Source: Streptomyces abikoensis
GTDB taxonomy: Bacteria > Actinomycetota > Actinomycetes > Streptomycetales > Streptomycetaceae
DNA: 64,000 nucleotides
Reading direction: 5' to 3'
NCBI RefSeq assembly: GCF_014648775.1
Contig: NZ_BMRT01000001.1
Location: 806,001 to 870,000, forward strand
The notes beneath the pieces are model-generated. The model saw nothing but the letters and a program-made list of their open reading frames with translations. It was not told the origin of the DNA and ran no database searches. Shown here in pieces: positions 50,960 to 60,528 of the stretch. Position numbers and translations under genes: made by a program. Position 1 is the first letter of the stretch. The number at the start of each line of letters is the position of its first letter.

Positions 50960-51826
50960 TCAGATCTCCTTACGAATGCCACCGAGGATGGCCTTGGTGG
51001 TGTGTGCCGGCGCGGCCTGCGCGCACATCCGGTCCAGTGCCTCCAGGAACGCCGAGACATCGTCACGCTGGTCGAAGTACGAGGCTCCGACGAGGTTCTC
51101 GGCGTACGCGATGTCGGGCAGCTCCTGGAGGGGGAACCGGAAGATGTGGAAGGGGCCGTACATCGCCGGGTGCGGCCCGGCGGCGAACGGCATCAGCTGG
51201 AGTCGTACGTTCGGCATGTCGGTGGCCTCGATGAGCCGGTCGACCTGGGCGCGCGTCACGTCCGGGCCGCCGATGGGGCGGCGCAGCACCGTCTCGTCCA
51301 TCACCACCCACAGCAGCGGGGCCCCGTCCTTGGTGAGGAGGCCCTGCCGCTCCCGGCGGACGGTGACGGCGCGCTCGATCTCGGCGTCGCGGGCGTGCGG
51401 CATGCCGGCGCGGAGCACGGCCCGGGCGTACTCCTCGGTCTGCAACAGACCGGGGACGTAGTGGGGTTCGTACGCGCGGATGAGATTGGCCTCTCCCTCC
51501 AGGCTCACGAACGCGCTGAACCACTCGGGGAGGACGTCCCGGAAGCGGTGCCACCAGCCGGGGCGGTTGGCCTCGCGGGTGAGGCAGAGGAAGCCCTCGA
51601 CCTCGGCGGCGTCGAGCACCCCGTAGACGTGGAGGAGCTTCTCCACATAGGGGATCTTCAGCCCGACCTCGGCCTTCTCCATTCTGCGGACGGTGGCGTG
51701 GGTGACGTCCAGGGCGCGGCCCGCCTCCTCGTAGGAGAGCCCGGCCCGCTCCCTCAGGTGCTGGAGACGCTTGCCGAGCACGACCCTCAGGACCGTCGGG
51801 GCACCCGCCGGTCGCGAGTCCGCCAC
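50960..51826 (-). CDS. XRE-family regulator, Scr1/DUF5753 type
   Basis: 288 aa from the GTG at 51826 (GGAGGGG upstream). HTH at about 15-70 (GKRLQHLRERAGLSYEEAGR, THATVRRMEKAEVGLKIPYV) and the DUF5753 domain at about 90-285 (YEPHYVPGLLQTEEYARAVL). Partner of the DUF397 protein downstream; divergent from the HATPase gene. A WhiJ-like regulatory set. Confidence 0.9.
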   Translation of the reverse strand: MADSRPAGAPTVLRVVLGKRLQHLRERAGLSYEEAGRALDVTHATVRRMEKAEVGLKIPYVEKLLHVYGVLDAAEVEGFLCLTREANRPGWWHRFRDVLPEWFSAFVSLEGEANLIRAYEPHYVPGLLQTEEYARAVLRAGMPHARDAEIERAVTVRRERQGLLTKDGAPLLWVVMDETVLRRPIGGPDVTRAQVDRLIEATDMPNVRLQLMPFAAGPHPAMYGPFHIFRFPLQELPDIAYAENLVGASYFDQRDDVSAFLEALDRMCAQAAPAHTTKAILGGIRKEI

Positions 51827-51926
51827 TGTCCACCCCCTCCAACTGCCGTCATATGCCAGCAGTGTGCCACGCGGTCTGTCGGCCCGACAGACTGTCCTTG
51901 CGATTCTGTAATTTGCAGGTTGAACC

Positions 51927-52442
51927 TTGCCACAACTGATACGCATCGCACATAGTTGCGGAGTGGTCCTCTCCCATGACGCACCATCGTCCGGGCTCTG
52001 CGGCAGATCTCTCCTCGGTCATCTGCGGCAGGACGCCTTTCATTTCCCCGCCCTCAACACCTCGGTGGCGGAGGCGCGCCAACGAGTCCTCACGCGACTG
52101 CGGGAGTGGGGAATAGACGAAGTGGCCTGCGACGACGCCCAGTTGGTGGTGTCGGAGCTGGTCACCAACGCGGTGCGGCACACGGACAGCGAGAAGGTCA
52201 GCTGCCAGCTGCGGGTGAGCCGCGTGGTGGTGCGCATAGAGGTCGCCGATCAGGGCGACGCCCCGACGGAGCCCCGGGTGCGCCGGAGCGGTACGGACGA
52301 GGAGAGCGGGCGCGGGCTGCTCCTGGTGGGCGCGCTGTCCCGGGAGTGGGGGGTCCGGCCCGACGACAGCGGCCACGGCCGAGTCGTCTGGGCCGACCTG
52401 CCGCACGGGGCCGATCTGCCGCACGGGCGGCACCCCCACTGA
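51927..52442 (+). CDS. HATPase-domain anti-sigma-factor-like protein
   Basis: 171 aa from the TTG at 51927; a GTG at 51963 is an alternative and neither has a strong site. The ATPase N-box is DDAQLVVSELVTNAVRH, with the G boxes VADQGDA and RGLLLVGALSREWG. It is a single-domain serine kinase/anti-sigma-like protein (RsbW fold). It completes the XRE-DUF397-HATPase trio common in Streptomyces. The HGADLPHGRHPH tail is His-rich by repeat. Confidence 0.85.
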   Translation: MPQLIRIAHSCGVVLSHDAPSSGLCGRSLLGHLRQDAFHFPALNTSVAEARQRVLTRLREWGIDEVACDDAQLVVSELVTNAVRHTDSEKVSCQLRVSRVVVRIEVADQGDAPTEPRVRRSGTDEESGRGLLLVGALSREWGVRPDDSGHGRVVWADLPHGADLPHGRHPH

Positions 52443-52474
52443 CCCCCTACTACCCCCCTTGGTCCCCCTCGGGC

Positions 52475-53266
52475 CTACAGCGGCAGCAGGTCCGGGCGCT
52501 TGGGCTCCACGTTGTCGCCCGAGGACTCACCGCGCAGCCGGCGGCCGATCCACGGCACCAGGTACTCGCGCGCCCAGTGGACGTTGTCCCGGCGCACCTC
52601 GGCGGCCGAGCGCTGCTCCTCGTCCGGCCAGGGCTGGTCGGGGTCGGCGGGCACCTCGAGGCCCAGCACCTGGGCGGCCCGCAGCGCGACGCGCGTGTGC
52701 CCGTCGGGCGACAGATGCAGCCGGTCCTCGCTCCAGGCCCGGCGGTCCTGGACCGAGCGCAGCGACCACAGGTCGAGGACCGGGCAGTCGTAGCGGTCGG
52801 CGATGGCCCGGACATGGGCGGTGTACGTCGCGATCTTGCCCCGCAGATGGCGCAGGACCGGCATGCCACGGGTGTCGAAGCCGGTGCACAGCAGGACCGT
52901 GCCGACGGAGGCGCGCAGCTCGGCGACGGCCGCCTCGTAGCGCTGGGCCACGTCGTCCGGGTCGCTGCCGGGGCGCAGGATGTCATTGCCGCCGGCGCAG
53001 AAGGAGACGAGGTCGGGGCCGAGCTCCTTGGCCCGGGGGACCTGCTCCTCGACGATCTGGTCCAGGAGGCGGCCGCGGACGGCGAGGTTGGCGTAGCGGA
53101 AGGAGTGTTCCTCCTGCCGGTCGGAGAGGAGTACGGCCAGTCGGTCGGCCCAGCCGACGAAGGTCCCGTCGGGGCCTGGGTCCCCGACGCCCTCGGTGAA
53201 GCTGTCCCCGACGGCTGCGTACGACCCGATCGCGCTCTTGCTGAATGAATTCGAATCGTCTGCCAC
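52475..53266 (-). CDS. SGNH/GDSL-family hydrolase
   Basis: 263 aa. Block I AAVGDSFTEGVGDPGPDG with the catalytic Ser, block III SFCAGGNDILRPG with the Asn, block V near DRLHLSPDGHTRVAL with Asp-x-x-His. No signal peptide, so an intracellular esterase or lipase. Divergent from the tyrosine phosphatase gene. Substrate unknown. Confidence 0.88.
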   Translation of the reverse strand: MADDSNSFSKSAIGSYAAVGDSFTEGVGDPGPDGTFVGWADRLAVLLSDRQEEHSFRYANLAVRGRLLDQIVEEQVPRAKELGPDLVSFCAGGNDILRPGSDPDDVAQRYEAAVAELRASVGTVLLCTGFDTRGMPVLRHLRGKIATYTAHVRAIADRYDCPVLDLWSLRSVQDRRAWSEDRLHLSPDGHTRVALRAAQVLGLEVPADPDQPWPDEEQRSAAEVRRDNVHWAREYLVPWIGRRLRGESSGDNVEPKRPDLLPL

Positions 53267-53406
53267 GTCAGTGCATCATTCACCTTCTTGAGTGACCTAC
53301 GCCACCGTAACCAGGGGTTGACGTGCCGTGATGTATCCCACCCCGGCAATGTGGCGTGACCCGGAATACGATCGGCGCCACGACCGGAACACCCCGAGGA
53401 GCGCAC

Positions 53407-54198
53407 GTGACACAGACGCCGCCCGCCCCGCAGGCCGAGCCCGAGCTGGCGGGGGTCCGCAACTTCCGCGATCTGGGGGGTCTGCCGGCCGCCGACGGGC
53501 GGCACGTCCGGCCCGGCGTCCTGTTCCGCAGCGGCCACCTGGCCCACGCCACCGAGGCGGACGCGGCGTTCCTCGCCTCGCTGGGCCTCCACACGATATT
53601 CGACTTCCGCAACGCCGCGGACATCGCGCTGGAGGGCCCGGACGTGACCCTCCCCGGCGTACGGAACGTCAACCTCCCGCTGAGCGACCCGGCCGACGGC
53701 AGCGAGTTCTGGCGGATGGTGCGCGACGGCGACCTGGCCACGCTGCGGTCCGTGCTGGGCGAGGGCCGCGCGGCGGACCGGATGGCCGCCTCGTACCGCA
53801 AGATCGTCACGACGCGGACGGCCGAGCACGGCCGGGTCGTGCGCGCCCTCGCCGAGGGCGACGTGCCCGCGCTGATGCACTGTGCCGCCGGCAAGGACCG
53901 GGCGGGGCTCTCGGTGGCGGTGACGCTGCTGGCGCTGGGGGTGCCGCGCGATGTCATCGAGGCGGACTATCTGGAGTCCAACGCGCCGCACCGGCGGTAT
54001 CGGGTGCGGCGCGACGCGGAGGTTTCTGCCGAGGTCTCGGAGTTGCTCTCTCCGCTCTTCGAGGCGCGGGCGTCTTATCTGGATGCGGCGTTCGTCGCGA
54101 TCGGGGAGGTGTGGGGGTCCACGGACACGTATCTGTCCGAGGGGCTCAGGCTTACCCCGTCGATGCGCGTTGCGCTTCAGGAGCGTTTGCTGCACTGA
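53407..54198 (+). CDS. Tyrosine protein phosphatase (PtpB/LipA-like)
   Basis: 263 aa from the GTG at 53407 (GAGGAGC upstream). The catalytic CX5R loop is MHCAAGKDRAGLS; the N-terminal GVRNFRDLGGLPAADGRHVR is the signature of the DUF2600-less Tyr-phosphatase_3 family that includes mycobacterial PtpB. It removes phosphate from Tyr/Ser/Thr or phosphoinositides. The K after G in the loop (AGKDR) fits the lipid/dual-specificity type. Confidence 0.88.
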   Translation: MTQTPPAPQAEPELAGVRNFRDLGGLPAADGRHVRPGVLFRSGHLAHATEADAAFLASLGLHTIFDFRNAADIALEGPDVTLPGVRNVNLPLSDPADGSEFWRMVRDGDLATLRSVLGEGRAADRMAASYRKIVTTRTAEHGRVVRALAEGDVPALMHCAAGKDRAGLSVAVTLLALGVPRDVIEADYLESNAPHRRYRVRRDAEVSAEVSELLSPLFEARASYLDAAFVAIGEVWGSTDTYLSEGLRLTPSMRVALQERLLH

Positions 54199-54220
54199 GG
54201 CCGGTGGTCGGCGGTGTGCC

Positions 54221-54255
54221 CACCCTCCCCCAGCTACCGCTGGGAGGTGCCCCCA
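54221..54255. repeat. Palindromic intergenic repeat of Streptomyces type
   Basis: CCTCCCCCAGCTACCGCTGG followed by GAGGTGCCCCCA folds into a hairpin with loop TACC. This sequence type is scattered in intergenic spaces of Streptomyces genomes. Here it is between convergent genes and may also act as a terminator. Confidence 0.6.
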
Positions 54256-54281
54256 GCCCTGCGGGACGATTGCCCACACCG

Positions 54282-55676
54282 TCACCTTGTGACAGCTTGT
54301 TTCACCAGGTTTCTGCCGAAGTCCCACATCAGGCTGCCGCCGTTGTGGGCTTCGTCCATGACCGCCGTGAAGGCTGCCACGAAACGGTCCACCTCGCGTT
54401 CGCCGATGATCAGCGGGGGGATCAGTTTGATCACCTCCACCTCGTCCCCCGAGACCTGGGTGAGGATGCGGTGCTTCTGGAGCAGCGGCACCACGACCAT
54501 CTGGGCGAAGAGGCCCTTGCGGGCCGCCTGGAGCATCGTCCAGCGGCCGCGCAGGCCCAGTGACCTGGGGCGGCCGAACTCGATGCCGATCATCAGGCCG
54601 CGGCCGCGCACGTCGTGCAGCAGCTCGTACTTGTCGACGAGCGCCGCGAGGCGGGAGCGCAGGAGTTCGCCCGTGGTGCGGGCGTTGGCGACGATCCCCT
54701 CGTCCTCCATGACGGCCAGGACCGCCAGGCCGGCGGCCATGGCCTGCGCGTTGGAGCCGAAGCTGGCGGAGTGGACGAGGACACGGTCCATGGACGAGTA
54801 GACCTTCTTGAAGATCCAGTCCTTGCCGAGCGTGGCACCCACCGGGACGTAGCCGCCCGAGAGCGCCTTCGCCACGCACACCAGGTCCGGCTCCACCCCG
54901 CTCTCGTGCTGATGGGCGTAGAAGGCGCCCGTGCGCCCGATGCCGGTCTGCACCTCGTCCGCGATGAGGAGGGCCTTGTGGCGGTGGAGGAGGTCCTGCG
55001 CGGCGCGGAGGTAGCCGGGCGGGGCCTCGTGGACGCCCTTGCCCTGGACGGGCTCGACGATCAGGCCCGCCACGTCGCCGCGCCGCAGCTCCCGTTCCAG
55101 GGCGTCCAGGTCGCCGAGCGGGACCGGGGTGTCCGGGAGCAGGGGCGCGAAGCCGTCCCGGAAGCCGGCCTCGCCGTTGACGGACAGGGAGCCGACGGTC
55201 AGGCCGTGGAAGGCGTGGGCGCAGTACAGCACGCGTGGTCTGCCGGTGGCGTACCGGGCGAACTTCAGGGCGGTCTCCACGGCCTCGGTGCCGCTGTTGC
55301 CGAAGAACACCCGGTCCAGGTACGGGGTGTACGACAGCAGCCGCTCGGCGAGCAGGCCGGGCAGCGGCGGGCAGTCGAAGCGGGTGAGGTCGGCGAGCGA
55401 GGCGTCCAGGACGTCGTGGAGCGCCTTGCGGACCACGGGGTGGTGCCGGCCCAGGCCCATCACGCCGAAGCCGGCGAGCATGTCGAGGTAGTCCCGTCCC
55501 TCGGCGTCCCAGAAGTACGCGCCCTCCGCCCGCTCGTAGACCTTGTCGAAGCCGATGGTGCGGAGCATGCGCGGCAACTGGTGGTTGAGGTGGCGGGCGT
55601 GGAGGTCGTAGCGTTCGCCGCCGCGCTCGGCCAGCAGCCGGGTCAGGTCGAATCTCTCGGTGCCGTCGGCGGTCAT
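54282..55676 (-). CDS. hpnO: Class-III aminotransferase of the hopanoid cluster
   Basis: 464 aa, ATG overlapping the dxs stop by ATGA. PLP-enzyme motifs: [40 protein letters not shown], and the Schiff-base Lys in [20 protein letters not shown]. In hopanoid clusters this enzyme (HpnO) is thought to aminate bacteriohopanetetrol-type side chains to aminotriols. Last gene of the operon. Confidence 0.88.
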   Translation of the reverse strand: MTADGTERFDLTRLLAERGGERYDLHARHLNHQLPRMLRTIGFDKVYERAEGAYFWDAEGRDYLDMLAGFGVMGLGRHHPVVRKALHDVLDASLADLTRFDCPPLPGLLAERLLSYTPYLDRVFFGNSGTEAVETALKFARYATGRPRVLYCAHAFHGLTVGSLSVNGEAGFRDGFAPLLPDTPVPLGDLDALERELRRGDVAGLIVEPVQGKGVHEAPPGYLRAAQDLLHRHKALLIADEVQTGIGRTGAFYAHQHESGVEPDLVCVAKALSGGYVPVGATLGKDWIFKKVYSSMDRVLVHSASFGSNAQAMAAGLAVLAVMEDEGIVANARTTGELLRSRLAALVDKYELLHDVRGRGLMIGIEFGRPRSLGLRGRWTMLQAARKGLFAQMVVVPLLQKHRILTQVSGDEVEVIKLIPPLIIGEREVDRFVAAFTAVMDEAHNGGSLMWDFGRNLVKQAVTR

Positions 55677-57604
55677 GCCTTGCTCGTCTCCTTGTCCTTG
55701 GCGGCCGTACCCTTGGCGGACTCCTCGCTCCTCGTGAGTACGGCGCTGATCCGACCGGCGATCTCGGCGGGGGTGAGTCCCACGTCCGCCAGCACCTCCG
55801 AGCGCTTGGCGTGGGGCAGGAACTGCTCGGGGATGCCGAAGGTCCGTACGGGCAGGTCGACGTCGGCGTCGCGGAGCGCCTGGGCCACGGCCCAGCCGAC
55901 CCCGCCGGTGCGGCTGTTGTCCTCGACGACGGCGATCACGCGGTGGCGGGCGGCGAGCGGCGGCAGTGCCGGGTCGACGGGCTTGACCCAGCGCGGGTCG
56001 ACGACGGTGCAGCTCGTGCCCCGGGCGCCCAGCAGGTCGGCCGCGTCCAGCGCCACCCGGGCCATTGCGCCGACCGCGACCAGCAGCACGTCGGCCCCGT
56101 CGGTGTCCGCCGGCCGGGCGAGCACGTCCATGCCGCCGGTCCGGCCGACGGCCGGGATGGCCTCGCCCACGTTCTCCTTGGGGAAGCGGATGACGGTGGG
56201 GGCGTCGTCGACCTCGACGGCCTCGCGCAGCTGGGCCCGCAGTTGGTCGGCGTCGCGCGGGGCGGCGATCCGCAGCCCGGGGACGACCTGGAGGATGGAC
56301 ATGTCCCACATGCCGTTGTGGGACGGCCCGTCGGTGCCGGTGACCCCGGCCCGGTCCAGGACGAACGTCACCCCGCACTTGTGGAGGGCGACGTCCATCA
56401 GCACCTGGTCGAAGGCGCGGTTGAGGAAGGTCGCGTAGACGGCGAAGACCGGGTGGAGGCCGCCCGTGGCCAGGCCCGCCGCCGACACCGCGCCGTGCTG
56501 CTCGGCGATGCCCACGTCCCAGACCCGGTCCGGGTAGGCCGCCGCGAACTGGGTCAGGCCCACGGGGTGGAGCATCGCCGCCGTGATCGCGACGACGTCG
56601 GGCCGCTCGGCGCCGATCCGCACCATCTCGTCGCCGAAGACCGACGTCCACGACCGCCCGGCCGCCGGGGCGAGGGGCTCGCAGGTGAGCGGGTTCATCG
56701 CGCCCACCGTGTGGAAGCGGTCCGCCTCGTCCCGCAGGGCGGGCTGGTAGCCGCGCCCCTTCTCCGTGCGGCAGTGCACGAGGACGGGCCCGTGGAAGCG
56801 TTTGGCGCGGCGCAGCGCCGACTCGACGGCCGCGATGTCGTGGCCGTCTATCGGGCCGAGGTACTTCAGGCCCAGGTCCTCGAACATGCCCTGGGGGGCG
56901 AAGGCGTCCTTGAAGCCCTTCTTCGCCCCGTGCAGCGACTCGTACAGCGGTTTGCCGAGCAGCGGCAGGCCCTGGATGGCGTCCTTGCCCCAGGACAGGG
57001 CGCGCTCGTAGCCGTCGGTGGTGCGCAGGGTGGCCAGGTGGTCGGCGAGGCCGCCGATGGTGGGGGCGTAGGAGCGTTCGTTGTCGTTGACGACGATGAC
57101 GAGCGGGCGGTCCTTGGCGGCCGCGATGTTGTTGAGGGCCTCCCAGGCCATGCCGCCGGTGAGGGCGCCGTCGCCGATGACGGCGACGACGTGGTCGTTC
57201 CAGCGGCCGAGGACCTGGTTGGCCTTGGCGAGGCCGTCGGCCCAGCCGAGGACGGTCGAGGCGTGGCTGTTCTCGATGACGTCGTGCTCGGACTCCTCGC
57301 GCGAGGGGTAGCCGGACAGGCCGCCCTTGCCGCGCAGCTTGGAGAAGTCCTGGCGGCCGGTGAGCAGTTTGTGGACGTAGGACTGGTGCCCGGTGTCCCA
57401 CAGGATGCGGTCCGAGGGCGAGTCGAAGGACCGGTGCAGGGCGATGGTCAGCTCGACCACGCCGAGGTTCGGCCCGAGGTGGCCGCCGGTCCTGGCCACG
57501 GCATGGACCAGGAAGTGGCGGATCTCCTCGGCGAGGTCGGTGAGCTCCTCGCCGTCCAGTGCCTTCAGGTCGCGTGGACCGCGGATGTTCTCCAGCAACG
57601 ACAC
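55673..57604 (-). CDS. dxs: 1-deoxy-D-xylulose-5-phosphate synthase
   Basis: 643 aa from the GTG at 57604 (AGGAGGGG upstream). TPP motif [16 protein letters not shown], histidines in [12 protein letters not shown] and [12 protein letters not shown], transketolase-C region [16 protein letters not shown] and [18 protein letters not shown]. It joins pyruvate and glyceraldehyde-3-phosphate, the first step of the MEP pathway. The cluster copy probably supplies precursor for hopanoids; a second housekeeping copy is expected elsewhere. Confidence 0.95.
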   Translation of the reverse strand: MSLLENIRGPRDLKALDGEELTDLAEEIRHFLVHAVARTGGHLGPNLGVVELTIALHRSFDSPSDRILWDTGHQSYVHKLLTGRQDFSKLRGKGGLSGYPSREESEHDVIENSHASTVLGWADGLAKANQVLGRWNDHVVAVIGDGALTGGMAWEALNNIAAAKDRPLVIVVNDNERSYAPTIGGLADHLATLRTTDGYERALSWGKDAIQGLPLLGKPLYESLHGAKKGFKDAFAPQGMFEDLGLKYLGPIDGHDIAAVESALRRAKRFHGPVLVHCRTEKGRGYQPALRDEADRFHTVGAMNPLTCEPLAPAAGRSWTSVFGDEMVRIGAERPDVVAITAAMLHPVGLTQFAAAYPDRVWDVGIAEQHGAVSAAGLATGGLHPVFAVYATFLNRAFDQVLMDVALHKCGVTFVLDRAGVTGTDGPSHNGMWDMSILQVVPGLRIAAPRDADQLRAQLREAVEVDDAPTVIRFPKENVGEAIPAVGRTGGMDVLARPADTDGADVLLVAVGAMARVALDAADLLGARGTSCTVVDPRWVKPVDPALPPLAARHRVIAVVEDNSRTGGVGWAVAQALRDADVDLPVRTFGIPEQFLPHAKRSEVLADVGLTPAEIAGRISAVLTRSEESAKGTAAKDKETSKA

Positions 57605-57671
57605 GTCGGCCCCCTCCTCCTGTCGTCGGCCCGGCGGTGCCGGGCCGGGTGATCGGACTCCGCCGGTTTCA

Positions 57672-58838
57672 TCAGAGGACGGTGACGGCCGGCGTGCCCG
57701 AGCGGGCGCCGTCCTTCTCCATCCGTTCGGCGAGCTTCATGGCCTCGTCGATGAGGGTCTCCACGATCTTCGACTCGGGGACGGTCTTGATGACCTCGCC
57801 CTTCACGAAGATCTGGCCCTTGCCGTTGCCGGACGCCACCCCCAGGTCGGCCTCGCGGGCCTCGCCGGGCCCGTTGACGACACAGCCCATGACGGCGACG
57901 CGCAGCGGTACTTCCATGCCCTCCAGGCCGGCCGTGACCTCCTCGGCCAGCTTGTAGACGTCGACCTGGGCGCGGCCGCAGGACGGGCAGGAGACGATCT
58001 CCAGCCGGCGCGGGCGGAGGCCCAGGCACTGCAGGATCTGGATGCCGACCTTCACCTCCTCCACGGGCGGGGCGGAGAGGGAGACGCGGATGGTGTCGCC
58101 GATACCTTCCGCCAGCAGGGCGCCGAAGGCGACGGCGGACTTGATGGTGCCCTGGAAGGCCGGGCCGGCCTCGGTGACGCCCAGGTGCAGCGGGTAGTCG
58201 CACTGGGCGGCCAGCTGGCGGTAGGCGTTGACCATCACCACGGGGTCGTTGTGCTTGACCGAGATCTTGATGTCGCGGAAGCCGTGCTCCTCGAAGAGCG
58301 ACGCCTCCCACAGCGCCGACTCCACCAGGGCCTCCGGGGTGGCCTTGCCGTACTTCTGGAGCAGGCGCTTGTCCAGGGACCCGGCGTTGACGCCGATGCG
58401 GATCGGGGTGCCCGCCGCGGCCGCCGCCTTGGCGATCTCCTTGACCTTGTCGTCGAACTGCCGGATGTTGCCGGGGTTGACGCGGACGGCGGCGCACCCG
58501 GCGTCGATGGCGGCGAAGACGTACTTCGGCTGGAAATGGATGTCCGCGATCACCGGGATCTGCGACTTCCTGGCGATGACCGGCAGCGCGTCCGCGTCGT
58601 CCTGCGAGGGGCAGGCGACGCGGACGATCTGGCAGCCCGCCGCCGTCAGCTCGGCGATCTGCTGCAGCGTGGCGCCGACGTCGGCCGTGACCGTCGTCGT
58701 CATCGACTGCACCGAGACGGGGGCGTCACCGCCCACCGGCACCCGGCCCACCTGGATGCGCCGCGACGCGCGGCGCACCGCCAGGGGCCGGGCCGGTGGT
58801 ACGGGCAGCCCGAGGGAGACGGGCTCCACGGTAGTCAT
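57672..58838 (-). CDS. ispG: 4-hydroxy-3-methylbut-2-enyl diphosphate synthase
   Basis: 388 aa from the ATG at 58838. Motifs [50 protein letters not shown], and the Fe-S ligands in [17 protein letters not shown] and [18 protein letters not shown]. It converts methylerythritol cyclodiphosphate to HMBPP in the MEP pathway. It is 5 bases from the hpnH stop. Confidence 0.95.
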   Translation of the reverse strand: MTTVEPVSLGLPVPPARPLAVRRASRRIQVGRVPVGGDAPVSVQSMTTTVTADVGATLQQIAELTAAGCQIVRVACPSQDDADALPVIARKSQIPVIADIHFQPKYVFAAIDAGCAAVRVNPGNIRQFDDKVKEIAKAAAAAGTPIRIGVNAGSLDKRLLQKYGKATPEALVESALWEASLFEEHGFRDIKISVKHNDPVVMVNAYRQLAAQCDYPLHLGVTEAGPAFQGTIKSAVAFGALLAEGIGDTIRVSLSAPPVEEVKVGIQILQCLGLRPRRLEIVSCPSCGRAQVDVYKLAEEVTAGLEGMEVPLRVAVMGCVVNGPGEAREADLGVASGNGKGQIFVKGEVIKTVPESKIVETLIDEAMKLAERMEKDGARSGTPAVTVL

Positions 58839-58843
58839 CGCGG

Positions 58844-59866
58844 TCAGCCCCGGTTTCCGGCGACGCTCTCGCGGGCCGCGCGCAGCGACTCCTTGAGCGA
58901 GCCCATGGTGGCGAGGACGGCGGTGGGCTCGTAGCCGCAGTGCGCCATGCAGTTGTCGCACCGGGGGTCCTTGCCGCGGCCGTACTTGTCCCAGTCGGTC
59001 TCCTCGATCAGCTCCCGGTAGGTGGGCACGTACCCGTCGCTCATCAAGTAGCAGGGGCGCTGCCAGCCGAAGAGCGAGTAGTTGGGGATGGCCCAGGCGG
59101 TGCAGGGGAAGTCGACCTTCCCCTCCAGGAAGTCGAGGAAGAGGGGGCTGTGGTTGAGCCGCCAGCGGGAGCGGTTGCCCCCGGCGAACGCCTTCCTGAA
59201 CAGCTCCCGGGTCTGCTCGACGCCCAGGAAGTGGTCCTGGTCGGGGGCCTTCTCGTAGGCGTAGGCCGGCGAGATCATCATCTCGTCGACGCGCAGCTCG
59301 TCATTGAGGAAGTTGAGCACCTCGATGATGGTCTGCGGGGTGTCGGTGTTGAAGAAGGTGGAGTTGGTGGTGACGCGGAAGCCCCGCCGCTTGGCCTCCT
59401 TGATCGCCTCCACCGCCTCGTCGAACACCCCCTCCTTGGCCACGGACTCGTCGTGGCGCTCGCGCAGCCCGTCGATGTGCACGGCGAAGGCGAAGTACGG
59501 AGAGGGGGTGAACTTCTCCATCTTCTTCCGCATCAGCAGGGCGTTGGTGCACAGGAAGACGTACTTCCGCCTGGCCACCAACTGGCGCACGATCTCATCG
59601 ATCTGAGGGTGCATCAAGGGTTCGCCGCCGGCGATGGACACCATCGGCGCGCCCGACTCCAGCACCGCGCCGACCGCCTGGGCGACGGGCATCCGCTGTT
59701 TGAGCACCCCGGCCGGATGCTGGATCTTCCCGCAGCCCTCGCACTTGAGGTTGCAGGCGTAGAGCGGCTCCAGCTCGACGATCAGCGGGAACTTCTCCCG
59801 TCGGCGGAGCTTCTGTTCGAAGAGATAGGTTCCCACCCGGATGGTCTGGCGAAGCGGCATGGCCAT
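58844..59866 (-). CDS. hpnH: Radical-SAM hopanoid protein HpnH
   Basis: 340 aa from the ATG at 59866, directly behind AGGAGGTGAG. The radical-SAM Cys motif is in [18 protein letters not shown] (CxxxCxxC) with the SAM-site [10 protein letters not shown]; a DUF3463 C-terminal part carries [15 protein letters not shown]. HpnH adds the 5'-deoxyadenosyl radical to diploptene, giving adenosylhopane. Second enzyme after the cyclase in the pathway. Confidence 0.95.
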   Translation of the reverse strand: MAMPLRQTIRVGTYLFEQKLRRREKFPLIVELEPLYACNLKCEGCGKIQHPAGVLKQRMPVAQAVGAVLESGAPMVSIAGGEPLMHPQIDEIVRQLVARRKYVFLCTNALLMRKKMEKFTPSPYFAFAVHIDGLRERHDESVAKEGVFDEAVEAIKEAKRRGFRVTTNSTFFNTDTPQTIIEVLNFLNDELRVDEMMISPAYAYEKAPDQDHFLGVEQTRELFRKAFAGGNRSRWRLNHSPLFLDFLEGKVDFPCTAWAIPNYSLFGWQRPCYLMSDGYVPTYRELIEETDWDKYGRGKDPRCDNCMAHCGYEPTAVLATMGSLKESLRAARESVAGNRG

Positions 59867-59871
59867 CTGGC

Positions 59872-60528
59872 TCACCTCCTGGGGAGCAGCAAAGAACGGT
59901 GCCATTCGAAAAAAGCCGGCAGGACGGTGCGGAGCACGCGGAAAGCCGATATTCCACCCCGCAAGGTCCCGATTCGCACAAGTTCATGTTCGGGAGCGTC
60001 CACGACCACTCTTACGGCCGCAACGGGGCGGGCACCGGCCCGCACGGCGCTTCGGAGCGTGGCCGCGGACTCCATGTCCACCGCCAGCGCCCCGGCGGCG
60101 TGCAGCGCTCCCCGCTCCGCGCCCCGCACCACGTGGTCGGAGCCGACCAGCGGCCCGGTGTGGATGACGCGCCGGGGCGCCACCCGGGCGAGCTCCTTGG
60201 CCAGCAGCTCCACGCCGGCGCACTCCGTGCGGCCCGCCGGGTCGCGGGTCTCGTCGGCGACGACCAGGTCGCCGGGGTGCATCCCCGGCGCGAGTCCGGC
60301 GCAGAAGCCGGTGGCGATCACCGCGGTCTCGCCCCCGGGCCCGGGCGGGACGCCGCCGAGGGCCCGGGTCACGGCGCGTTCCGCGGCCTGCGGGCCCATT
60401 CCGGTGCGCAGGACGGTCACGGGTCCGGCCGCGCCGCCGAGGCCGCCGCGCAGGGCGAGGCGCTCGATGCCGAGCGCGCAGGCGATCAGCAGCGGTGCGG
60501 GGGCGGGGGTACCCGTGCCGGCGGTCAT
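59872..60528 (-). CDS. hpnG: Adenosylhopane nucleosidase/phosphorylase HpnG
   Basis: 218 aa, starting inside the shc stop (TGATG). Purine phosphorylase-like fold: ACALGIERLALRGG, VIATGFCAGLAPGMHPGDLV, and the catalytic GALAVDMESAATLRSAV. It removes adenine from adenosylhopane to give ribosylhopane. Position between shc and hpnH matches the Streptomyces cluster. Confidence 0.92.
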   Translation of the reverse strand: MTAGTGTPAPAPLLIACALGIERLALRGGLGGAAGPVTVLRTGMGPQAAERAVTRALGGVPPGPGGETAVIATGFCAGLAPGMHPGDLVVADETRDPAGRTECAGVELLAKELARVAPRRVIHTGPLVGSDHVVRGAERGALHAAGALAVDMESAATLRSAVRAGARPVAAVRVVVDAPEHELVRIGTLRGGISAFRVLRTVLPAFFEWHRSLLLPRR